Source: Sedimenticola_A sp040506425
Lineage (GTDB): Bacteria > Pseudomonadota > Gammaproteobacteria > Chromatiales > Chromatiaceae
DNA: 64,000 bases
Reading direction: 5' to 3'
NCBI GenBank assembly: GCA_965224515.1
Contig: OZ245051.1
Span: forward strand, 1,054,001-1,118,000
The notes under the pieces were generated by a model. That model had not been told where the DNA came from, ran no database searches, and was given only the letters and a program-made list of their open reading frames with translations. A program made the position numbers and the translations under genes. Within the stretch, counting starts at the first letter, position 1. Each line of letters opens with the position of its first letter. Shown one piece after another: positions 56,822 through 64,000 of this stretch.

Positions 56822-59317
56822 ATGACAGTAACCGTTCAAACCGAAGGTCCACTGCCGGCTCTGCAGAGCGCCATCAAGGATGCAGACTCCAGCAAGGAGA
56901 CGATGCACAACCTGCGTCATTTCCACCTGGGCAACCCCAAGGTCAGGGAGCAGATCGAGCCGGTCAGCGGCGAATGCCTGCCGGCCCTGCTCGACCCGTT
57001 TCGCGACGCCAGCCGTCTGCGCTTCGAGTACCCGCTCTACCTGCGCACGCCTGCAGCCGACGCAACAGAGATCAAACCGGCAGACCTGGCCCTGCCGCTC
57101 TCGCGTTTCCTGCGGGAGACGGTAGAGGGCTTCGCGCCGGACGAAGAATCGGCCCGCATTCTCAAGGACAACCTGCCCTGGATCGAACGCTACCTCCGCC
57201 AGCAAACCGAGGGCAGCGAAGGCCAGGACGTGGTGGAAGGGCCAAGCCCCTTGAAGCCACTGCTCGGCGAGGCCGCCGACAAGCTCATCGAACAGCTGGG
57301 CCTGGACGACGAGAACAGCGCCAAGCTGCGTAAGGATCTCGATCGCCTGATCGCGGCCATCTCTGAAGACGGCCAGATCCTCGGCTACGGCATCTACCCT
57401 GCCATCCAGCAGCTGATCCACGTCATCCGCAGCCTCAGCACACCCCGTCACCAACGATTTACCGCCGACGTCGACGCGGCCATGCGGGGACTGATCCAGC
57501 TGCTCGAAGTGGAGCATGAGAAATCCGAAGAGTCGAAAGAGCCCGCCCACCTGAGAAACAGCATCGGTGCGGCGGCGGACCTGATCAATCCCGAAGCGCT
57601 CTCCGGCCTGATGGATCACTCCCACGGCTCGGTGCACATGACCGAGACCCGTAAGAAGCGTATCCAGGATGCACTGGAGATCCTCAAAAGCTACCAGGAC
57701 AACGAACTGCGTGTACGTTTCGTACACTGCGGCACCCTGGGCGATGACAGCTGGCTGAAGAAGATCAGTGGTTTCGAGTCGGTGGAGGACAGCGATCCCA
57801 GCGCCAAGGCCACCGAGCTGTTCGACAGCGAAGCCGAACGCCTGGCCCAGGTCTTCGCCGCACTGCGTATCGCCAAGCTGGAGATCGACGACATCTACGA
57901 CCCGTCGATCCACGATCCCTGGTTTGCCAACTTCAGCTGGGAGGCCTTCTCCAAGGAGGAGTTGCTGCTGGTCCCCGCAGTCATCGCCCTGGAAAGTGCT
58001 GACCGCGTGGCAGGAGAGGGCAGGGCATCCCTGGCCCGCCTGCTGAGCTCCGGCCGACCGATCCAGATCATGACCCGGGTACAGCCCTACAACAATCCTG
58101 CTGCGAAAGCGGAGGAAGACCCCTTCCAGAACTTCCGTACCGAGCTTGGCTACATTGGCATCGCACACCGCCAGGCCTTCGTGGCCCAGACATCGGCGGC
58201 AAGGCATGACCACCTGATCCAGGGTTTTCTTGAAGGACTGGACGCAACCCGCACCTGCCTGCACCTGATCAGCACCGGCCTGAAGACCACCGGAAACGAG
58301 GCCCCCATCAACGCCTGGCTGGTAGCCGGGGCGGCACTTGAAGGGCGCGCCCACCCCTTTTTCCGGGTCAATCCCGGCAAGGGTGACAGCAGCGCCGACC
58401 GCATGGATTTCAACGGCAACCCCCAGTGGAACCGCGACTGGCCCCGCCACAGCCTGCGCTACCAGGACGAGAACGGCGCCACCGTGGAGGCAGAAACCGC
58501 CTTCACCTTCGCCGACTACGCCCTGCTGATGCCCAAGCTCCACCACCACTTCGCAGTGGTGCCTGCAGCTTGTGAATCCGATGACCTGGTAGCTGTTGCC
58601 GACTTCCTGAAGCTGACAAAGGACGAAGCTGCACACGCCGTTCCCTTCATCTGGGGCGTCGACAAGTTCGGCACCCTGCAGCGCATCGTGGTCAGCCGCA
58701 CCCTGGTTCACGCCTGCCGCGACCGGCTCAACTTCTGGCACGCCCTGCAGGAGATGAGCGGCGTCAAGAACCGCTACGTGGACCTGGCCGTGACGGCAGC
58801 CCGTGAAGAGATCACCACCCAGGCCGAGGCTGACAAGGCACAGATGGCAGCCGAACATGAGCAGGCCTTGACCGACGCCCGTGCCGAGGCAGCGGGCGAG
58901 GTGATGGCCCGTCTTACCGACGTATTGATGGGGATGGATTTCTCCACCGCTACTCCCCGCCCAGCCAGTACCGCGACAACCTCTCCGGCGGCAGCCGAAG
59001 CAGAGCATGTGGAACAGGTTGAAGATGCACCAGCGGAGATGCCGGTCGAGGAAGAGGAGGAGCTCAACTTCGACGAGGCCTGGATCGACGCCCCGCTGTG
59101 CACCAGCTGTAACGACTGCCTGGCGATCAACCCGATCATGTTCGTCTACAACGACAACAACCAGGCGGTGATCGCCGACATCAATGCCGGCACCTACGCC
59201 CACTTGGTGGAAGCGGCTGAGATCTGCCCCTCCAACTGCATTCATCCCGGCAAACCGGTCAACCCCGGCGAACCGGACCTGGACGAACTGATCGCACGTG
59301 CAGCGCCTTATAACTGA
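56822..59317 (+). CDS. Degenerate PFOR-type protein fused to a ferredoxin domain
   Basis: An 831-residue protein with no functional name I can give. The N-terminal half (about 1-330) is helical and unrecognised. The middle (about 360-670) aligns by pattern with the TPP-binding part of pyruvate:ferredoxin oxidoreductase: the position of the Mg-TPP motif reads IALESADRV and the following strand RPIQIMTRVQPYNN. LGYIGIAHRQAFVAQTS follows where PFOR has its YVYVA.V segment. The GDG and Asn ligands are lost, so it is probably catalytically silent. An acidic linker (about 715-755) leads to a single-cluster ferredoxin: CTSCNDC at 760-766 and EICPSNC near 803. It starts 15 bases after korB. I infer a structural/electron-carrying subunit. 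Confidence 0.75.
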   Translation: MTVTVQTEGPLPALQSAIKDADSSKETMHNLRHFHLGNPKVREQIEPVSGECLPALLDPFRDASRLRFEYPLYLRTPAADATEIKPADLALPLSRFLRETVEGFAPDEESARILKDNLPWIERYLRQQTEGSEGQDVVEGPSPLKPLLGEAADKLIEQLGLDDENSAKLRKDLDRLIAAISEDGQILGYGIYPAIQQLIHVIRSLSTPRHQRFTADVDAAMRGLIQLLEVEHEKSEESKEPAHLRNSIGAAADLINPEALSGLMDHSHGSVHMTETRKKRIQDALEILKSYQDNELRVRFVHCGTLGDDSWLKKISGFESVEDSDPSAKATELFDSEAERLAQVFAALRIAKLEIDDIYDPSIHDPWFANFSWEAFSKEELLLVPAVIALESADRVAGEGRASLARLLSSGRPIQIMTRVQPYNNPAAKAEEDPFQNFRTELGYIGIAHRQAFVAQTSAARHDHLIQGFLEGLDATRTCLHLISTGLKTTGNEAPINAWLVAGAALEGRAHPFFRVNPGKGDSSADRMDFNGNPQWNRDWPRHSLRYQDENGATVEAETAFTFADYALLMPKLHHHFAVVPAACESDDLVAVADFLKLTKDEAAHAVPFIWGVDKFGTLQRIVVSRTLVHACRDRLNFWHALQEMSGVKNRYVDLAVTAAREEITTQAEADKAQMAAEHEQALTDARAEAAGEVMARLTDVLMGMDFSTATPRPASTATTSPAAAEAEHVEQVEDAPAEMPVEEEEELNFDEAWIDAPLCTSCNDCLAINPIMFVYNDNNQAVIADINAGTYAHLVEAAEICPSNCIHPGKPVNPGEPDLDELIARAAPYN

Positions 59318-59349
59318 ACCAGGAGCGTTGGACCGGCCTACCGCTGTGG

Positions 59350-59406
59350 GTCGGGCTTTCACCCTCCGGGTACAAGAGCCCGACATGTCGGCCTGAAGGC
59401 CGACAT
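59350..59406. repeat. Two adjoining palindromic hairpins inside the operon
   Basis: Hairpin 1: GTCGGGCT at 59350-59357 pairs with AGCCCGAC at 59377-59384. Hairpin 2: ATGTCGGCCT at 59385-59394 pairs with AGGCCGACAT at 59397-59406. They fill the 125-base gap between the ferredoxin-fusion gene and the rnfB-like gene. Hairpin 2 repeats the core found at 24457-24474. Likely REP-type intercistronic elements; they may protect the upstream message or lower downstream transcription. Confidence 0.75.
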
Positions 59407-59442
59407 GCAAAACAGCATCAAACCGGTTTTGAAAGTATAAAA

Positions 59443-60303
59443 ATGAACTTTGACTTCGGAAACTTCCTGACAGCACCGGCCGTAATGACCGGGATCGGCC
59501 TCTTCTTCGGGGTGATCCTGGCTGTTGCCGCGCGGCTGTTCAAAGTGGACGAAGATCCACGTATCCAGAAGACCGAGGAGATGCTGCCGGGCACCAACTG
59601 CGGTGCCTGTGGCGAACCCGGTTGCGCCCCGTTTGCCGAACTGGTGGTCAAAGGCACTATCCAGCCCAGCAAGTGCACCGTGGCCAGCGCCGACATGATC
59701 GACGACATTGCCGACTTCCTCGGCGTCGACGCCGGCGAGCAGGAGAAGCTGGTGGCCCGCCTCCACTGCGCCGGCGGCCAGGGCCAGGCGTTTCAGATCG
59801 CCGAGTACAGGGGCTTCGACAGCTGCCGGGCGGCGGCCGTGATCTCCGGTGGCGGCAAGGGCTGCTCCTGGGGCTGCCTGGGGCTTGCAGACTGCGAGGT
59901 CTCCTGCACCTTCGATGTCATCCATATGGACCCCAATGGACTGCCCGTGGTGGATATCGAGGGCTGCACCGCCTGCGGCGACTGTGTCGACGCCTGCCCG
60001 CGTGATCTTTTCGAGATCGTGCCCGAAAGCCAGAGACTGTTCGTCCAGTGCAACACACCCCTTGAAGGAGATGCCGCGGTAACTCTCTGCTCCGTTGCCT
60101 GTGACGCCTGTGGCCGCTGTGCCGCGGATGCGGCACCCGGCCTGATCGAGATGAAAGACAACCTGCCCGTCATCGACTTCGACTCCGGTCTTACGGCAAC
60201 CGAAACCGCCACTAAACGTTGCCCCACCGGCGCGATCCAGTGGTTGACAGGTAATCAATTCCAGAACGGCTCTCAGGCCGATGAGGCAAAACGTTATGCC
60301 TAG
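59443..60303 (+). CDS. RnfB-like iron-sulfur protein, long type
   Basis: A membrane-anchored ferredoxin-like protein, 286 residues. An N-terminal membrane helix (about 12-32) precedes the Fe-S domain MLPGTNCGACGEPGCAPF. A cluster-rich region follows: GCSWGCLGLADCEVSC, then CTACGDCVDACPRDL, then CDACGRCAADAAP (last cysteine missing), and a final CPTGAI. This plan matches the long clostridial/Bacteroides RnfB more than the short proteobacterial form. RnfA, C, D, E and G are not beside it, so a complete Rnf complex is not shown. Its stop lies inside the start of the next gene (8-base overlap). Likely role: electron exchange between the complex and the membrane or ferredoxin. Confidence 0.85.
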   Translation: MNFDFGNFLTAPAVMTGIGLFFGVILAVAARLFKVDEDPRIQKTEEMLPGTNCGACGEPGCAPFAELVVKGTIQPSKCTVASADMIDDIADFLGVDAGEQEKLVARLHCAGGQGQAFQIAEYRGFDSCRAAAVISGGGKGCSWGCLGLADCEVSCTFDVIHMDPNGLPVVDIEGCTACGDCVDACPRDLFEIVPESQRLFVQCNTPLEGDAAVTLCSVACDACGRCAADAAPGLIEMKDNLPVIDFDSGLTATETATKRCPTGAIQWLTGNQFQNGSQADEAKRYA

Positions 60304-63300
60304 CACCAACGATTTGGCAATACGTCTATATCGCCGTTTTTTCGGCTCCAGCAGCGCCGCCCGGGCACCCCAGGCCGACGCGGTTCTAGATGGCGGCAGC
60401 GCAGTCGCCTATACCGAGTCACTGATCTGTGACAGCGCAGCACTGACACTCAGCACCGCCACCCAGGGTGCTGCCCTGACCTGGCGCCAGCAGTGTAAAC
60501 GAACAGGACAGAACAGCTTTGGCCAGCCTCTCAGCACTCTGGATGCAGAGAGTGCAGAGGGCGCCCTGGCTGCCACCATTGGCCAATACCTCAGTGGTCG
60601 CCGAGCCGCTGCCTTCTTTGCCGCGGACGAATTGGGCGACGCCCAATCCCTGCTGCGGGATGCCGCCGAGCGCCACCTGCCCCTGGTGGCGCAACTCAGC
60701 ACCCAAACCACCAACACTCTCGGCAGCAGCCACGCCGAACTGCACCAGCTTGCCGACAGCGGCTGCTTCGTGATGTTTGCCGCCAATGTGCAGGAGGCTG
60801 TGGATTTCACCCTCATCGCCCACCAGGTTGCCGAGCAGGCCCTGGTCCCCGGTATCGTGGTAATGGATGGTGAGCAGACCGCCCTCTCGGCCCAGGAGCT
60901 GCGCCTCCCGTCAGCCGAACTGGTCACCCGCTATCTCGGAGGGGCGGACGAGAAGATCAACGCACCCACCCCCGCACAGCAGATGCTGTTTGGTGAGCAG
61001 CGTATCCGGTTGCCCCGCTGGCACGATCTAGATCAGCCCATGCTCCAGGGCAGCCTCAAGGGGATCGAGGTGGCTGCCCATGGCAGGGCGGGGGGCAGTG
61101 TCTATTTCGATGCCCATGTTGACGATATCATCAGGCAGGCCTTCGACGGCTTTGCCGAGTTGACCGGCAGGCAGTACCAGACCCTCAGCAGCTACCGCAC
61201 CGAGGACGCCAAAACCCTGCTCCTGGCCCTGGGCGCGACGGTGGAGACTGCGCGCGCCAGTGCCGATCACCTGCGCAAGCAACACAAGATGAAAGTGGGC
61301 GTACTGGGCATCCGCTGCCTTCGCCCCTTCCCGGGTGCCCAGCTCGCAGAAGCACTCAGGGGCGCCAACGAGGTAGGCGTACTGGAGCGTCTGGACAACC
61401 CCCTGGGTGAAGAGACACCCCTGGTACGGGAGCTGCGCTCAGCCCTGAACCGGGCACTGGACAATGGCCGCTTCGGCAAGCATGCACACCCGGGTTACCC
61501 GGCCATGGAGCAACGCCAGCTGCCGCGTCTGCACTGCGGTATCTACGGCATTGCCGGCCTCCACCTTCGGGGCGCCGACCTCATCGCCTGGTGTCGCGAT
61601 CTCAAGAGCTCTTCCAGCTCCACCCGCTACATCGGCCTGGAGTTCCACTCCAGTGACAACAGCCACCCGAAACGCCAGGTGCTGCTCGACAGGATACGTC
61701 GCGCCTACCCCGAGATAGACAAACTGGGGGTACGTGAACGGGTCAAGCACCCGATACTCAGTCCCAAGGGCGCCCTTACCCTGAAGATCTATCGCACCAC
61801 CGAGAGCCGGGCAGAGGCCCTGATCGGTGAGAGCGCAAGCATCCTGCAGCGTCTCGGCGGCGGGCGGCTGCGCACCCAACCCGGCCTGAGCTGGGACGAC
61901 CGCAGCCAGTGGGTCAGCGACCGCCTGTTCCGGGCCCCGGAAGGGCATGGAGACTGCGGCCGCGACACCCCGGTGGACGTTGCCCTGACCATCAGCTGCA
62001 ACAACCTGGGCAAGGCCGAGATGCATTGGAACCTGCGCAAGGGGGGGCTGCTGATTGTCGCCGGGTGCGAAGATGAACAGAAACTGCAGCAGGGCCTGAA
62101 CCAGGCCAGCCGCAGTGCCATAAAGCAGCGCAAGCTGAGCCTGTTGCGCCTGCCCACGGCCCCCTATGAAGACGATGAGCTGCGCGACGCCTATATCCTT
62201 GGCGGGCTCTTCACCGCGCTCTCCAACCGGGAGCTGATCGAGCAGAACCGCCGCCAGGTCCTTTCGGCCTGGAGCTCCGGTCTCAGCACCCTGGACACAG
62301 ATGAGCAGGACCGCCTCAGCGCCGCCTTCGAGGCGGGCAGTGAGGCCCTGGCAGAGGTCCAGCTGAATGACGACGACAGCGTTACAGGCCGGCCGTGGCA
62401 GGACCAGGCCCCAGCCATCGTCCAGCGAATGGGCTCCAGCAGCAACACCATCGAAAGCCTTGCCCGGTTCTGGGACCAGGTGGGCGTGCTCTATCGAAAC
62501 GGCGAGCAGGACGACCTCTCGGTGGATCCCTTCCTCGCCACAGGCTCGATACCTCCCCTGAGCAGCACTTTTCAGGACCTGAGCACCAACCGCACCGTCT
62601 TGCCGGGCTTCCATCCCGAGAATTGCACCGCCTGCGGTGCTTGCTGGATCGCCTGCCCGGACAGTGCCATCGCGGTGACCGCGGTCACCCCCGGTGCGCT
62701 GATCAACAGCGCCGTCAACGCTGTCGGTGCCGACGCCCTGCGCCCCCTTGCTTCCAAGCTTGGCGCACGAATCAGCGCCATGGCCCGCAGTGGCGAGTTT
62801 GCCGGTGGGGTTGCACAAGACGCAATCACCCAGGCCTGGGAGTGGCTGCGTGACAAAGCCCAGCTCACAGAAGAGCGCCTGGTTGCGGTAGAGGCAGAGA
62901 TCCAGAGCCTGCTCGATAACCTGGGACCACTGCCCCTCTCCGTCACCCAGCCCCTGTTCAACGCCGGCGAGCTGCGCCAGAAGGACGGCGGCGAGCTCTT
63001 CTCCCTGGTTATCAACCCCGATGCCTGCAAGGGGTGCGGCATCTGCACAACCAGCTGCCAGGACATCGCCCTGACCCGGGACCAGCAAACGCCGGAGATA
63101 ATAACTGGCGCCCGCAGCCTCTGGCGAACCTGGCAACAGGCCCCGGACACAGCTTCCGAGACCATCACCCGCCTCAACCGCGAGGCAGGCATGGACCCCA
63201 TGGCCAGCCTGATGATGTCACGCCACTGCGCCCTTGCCATGACCGGCGGCGACACCGCCGAGGCGGGCTCCGGCGAGAAGATCACCCTGCGCCAAGTGCT

Positions 63301-64000
63301 GGGTGCCACCGAATACCAGCAACAGCCCCTGCACCACAGTCTGACCCGTGAGCTGCAGGAGACCAGCGACAAGCTCAACGAACTGATCCGCGAGACCCTG
63401 ACCAATGCGCTGCCCACCGATGACCTGGACCGGCTCTCCGCCAGTCTCAGTGCCAACAGCACCGGTGAGGTGGACCTCGGCAAGCTGAGCCAGAAGGGGA
63501 TCGAAGCCCAGCATATGCAGCGCCTGGTCACCCTGGCAAAGGATCTTGGCGATATCCGCTGGCGCCTGGCAGAGGGCCGGTACGGCCTGGGACGTGCCCG
63601 CTACGGCCTGACCATTGCCGCCGGATCAATGGCCCGCTGGGCAGGCACCTTCCCCAACAACCCGTTCGAAGCCCCGGTTACAGTGGACACCACCGGCAAT
63701 GCCCCACAGCTGGCGGCCGGACTGCTCCAGTCCCATGTAACCGAGACCCTGCATACCCTCAACCTGCTGCGACAGGCAAAGGCAGAGCTGGATCCACGGC
63801 AGAACCCGCAGGAACTGGCTCCCCTGAACTGGGCCGACCTGGATGAAGAGCAGCGCCGCCTCTGCCCGCCCCTCTACCTGGTGGGCAGCGAGGAGGAGCT
63901 GGGTGGCAAGGGATTCAACCAGATCAGCTGGCTGATCAACTCGGATCTGCCGATCAAAGTCCTGGTACTGAGCGAACTGGATATGGGCCTGGACCAGCGT
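60296..64000 (+). CDS. Giant PFOR-like protein with two [4Fe-4S] sites, probably degenerate active site (3' end outside window)
   Basis: An open frame of 1235 codons that reaches the right edge. The order of parts follows pyruvate:ferredoxin oxidoreductase. A domain I-like N-terminal region (about 75-215, HAELHQLADSGCFVMFAA) is followed by a domain II segment MKVGVLGIRCLRPFPG (about 335). A gamma-like region comes at about 550-660. A ferredoxin insert has CTACGACWIACP from residue 777 and CKGCGICTTSC from 911. The TPP-domain start is at about 1190 (LYLVGSEEELGGKGFN, KVLVLSELDMG). Where catalytic PFOR has GDGW, this protein has GSEEEL, so the cofactor site looks lost. It overlaps the rnfB-like stop by eight bases. 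Function and exact family are uncertain; its TPP-like part is related in pattern to that of the 831-residue protein. Confidence 0.75.
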   Translation, partial: MPSTNDLAIRLYRRFFGSSSAARAPQADAVLDGGSAVAYTESLICDSAALTLSTATQGAALTWRQQCKRTGQNSFGQPLSTLDAESAEGALAATIGQYLSGRRAAAFFAADELGDAQSLLRDAAERHLPLVAQLSTQTTNTLGSSHAELHQLADSGCFVMFAANVQEAVDFTLIAHQVAEQALVPGIVVMDGEQTALSAQELRLPSAELVTRYLGGADEKINAPTPAQQMLFGEQRIRLPRWHDLDQPMLQGSLKGIEVAAHGRAGGSVYFDAHVDDIIRQAFDGFAELTGRQYQTLSSYRTEDAKTLLLALGATVETARASADHLRKQHKMKVGVLGIRCLRPFPGAQLAEALRGANEVGVLERLDNPLGEETPLVRELRSALNRALDNGRFGKHAHPGYPAMEQRQLPRLHCGIYGIAGLHLRGADLIAWCRDLKSSSSSTRYIGLEFHSSDNSHPKRQVLLDRIRRAYPEIDKLGVRERVKHPILSPKGALTLKIYRTTESRAEALIGESASILQRLGGGRLRTQPGLSWDDRSQWVSDRLFRAPEGHGDCGRDTPVDVALTISCNNLGKAEMHWNLRKGGLLIVAGCEDEQKLQQGLNQASRSAIKQRKLSLLRLPTAPYEDDELRDAYILGGLFTALSNRELIEQNRRQVLSAWSSGLSTLDTDEQDRLSAAFEAGSEALAEVQLNDDDSVTGRPWQDQAPAIVQRMGSSSNTIESLARFWDQVGVLYRNGEQDDLSVDPFLATGSIPPLSSTFQDLSTNRTVLPGFHPENCTACGACWIACPDSAIAVTAVTPGALINSAVNAVGADALRPLASKLGARISAMARSGEFAGGVAQDAITQAWEWLRDKAQLTEERLVAVEAEIQSLLDNLGPLPLSVTQPLFNAGELRQKDGGELFSLVINPDACKGCGICTTSCQDIALTRDQQTPEIITGARSLWRTWQQAPDTASETITRLNREAGMDPMASLMMSRHCALAMTGGDTAEAGSGEKITLRQVLGATEYQQQPLHHSLTRELQETSDKLNELIRETLTNALPTDDLDRLSASLSANSTGEVDLGKLSQKGIEAQHMQRLVTLAKDLGDIRWRLAEGRYGLGRARYGLTIAAGSMARWAGTFPNNPFEAPVTVDTTGNAPQLAAGLLQSHVTETLHTLNLLRQAKAELDPRQNPQELAPLNWADLDEEQRRLCPPLYLVGSEEELGGKGFNQISWLINSDLPIKVLVLSELDMGLDQR

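Noticed and set aside
55679..59476. Open minus-strand frame of 1265 codons opposite korA, korB and the ferredoxin fusion
   Set aside because: Composition is low in family motifs and full of Gly/Val/His runs typical of antisense frames in GC-rich genes with strong third-position bias; the plus-strand genes are certain.
61439..63136. Open minus-strand frame of 565 codons opposite the giant protein
   Set aside because: Antisense shadow of a long GC-rich frame; no ribosome-binding site or recognisable motif.

Overview
The window is typical gammaproteobacterial chromosome with no sign of a plasmid, prophage, insertion sequence or CRISPR array. The block ponA / pilMNOPQ / aroK / aroB / damX / gltBD / hemE is a well-known gammaproteobacterial gene order. 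SlyX, ZapE, Rof and DUF2058 genes point the same way. The right end (49.2-64 kb) is a TCA module built from low-potential enzymes: 2-oxoglutarate:ferredoxin-type oxidoreductase, soluble fumarate reductase-like subunits, a NuoF-like flavoprotein and an RnfB-like ferredoxin protein. That combination suggests a chemoautotrophic, sulfur-oxidising member of the Chromatiales (free-living or symbiont, the Sedimenticola/Thiodiazotropha/Endoriftia type of organism). This taxonomic placement is inference; no marker gene such as rRNA lies in the window.

Layout. 1-5.1 kb: propionate metabolism (methylmalonyl-CoA mutase cut by the left edge, propionyl-CoA synthetase, an isocitrate lyase/PEP mutase-family enzyme). 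5.1-13.8 kb: small housekeeping and uncharacterised genes (basic repeat protein, CBS protein, Rof, endonuclease I, DsbA-like protein, Ap4A phosphorylase, GCAxxG redox protein, an FKBP/phosphodiesterase/flavin reductase operon, a TrmH methyltransferase). 13.9-18.3 kb: cobalamin-dependent methionine synthase and a peroxiredoxin. 18.3-24.5 kb: TruC, a two-component module with an ArsR-type regulator, ZapE, SlyX. 24.5-28.4 kb: HtpX, a lipoprotein, DUF2058, a 57-residue Cys protein with its own promoter and terminator, and a beta-hydroxyacid dehydrogenase. 28.4-39.2 kb: hemE, gltDB, damX, aroBK. 39.3-44.3 kb: pilMNOPQ for type IV pili, divergent from the penicillin-binding protein 1A gene. 47.5-48.8 kb: citrate synthase.

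49.2-64.0 kb is the most interesting part. One strand carries malate dehydrogenase, FrdB-like, FrdA-like, NuoF-like, KorA, KorB, an 831-residue protein ending in a ferredoxin domain, a long RnfB-like protein and a giant protein that runs off the right edge. The last and the 831-residue protein both look like relatives of pyruvate:ferredoxin oxidoreductase whose thiamine-diphosphate motifs have decayed. Tight spacing and start/stop overlaps suggest one co-expressed unit. I infer an electron-routing complex that links 2-oxoglutarate synthesis or oxidation, fumarate/succinate and NADH to ferredoxin. With citrate synthase divergent next to it, the whole could run a TCA cycle in the oxidative or the reductive direction.

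The window also holds several hairpin repeats of REP type between genes, one intrinsic terminator closing the pil operon and one closing the small Cys-protein unit.
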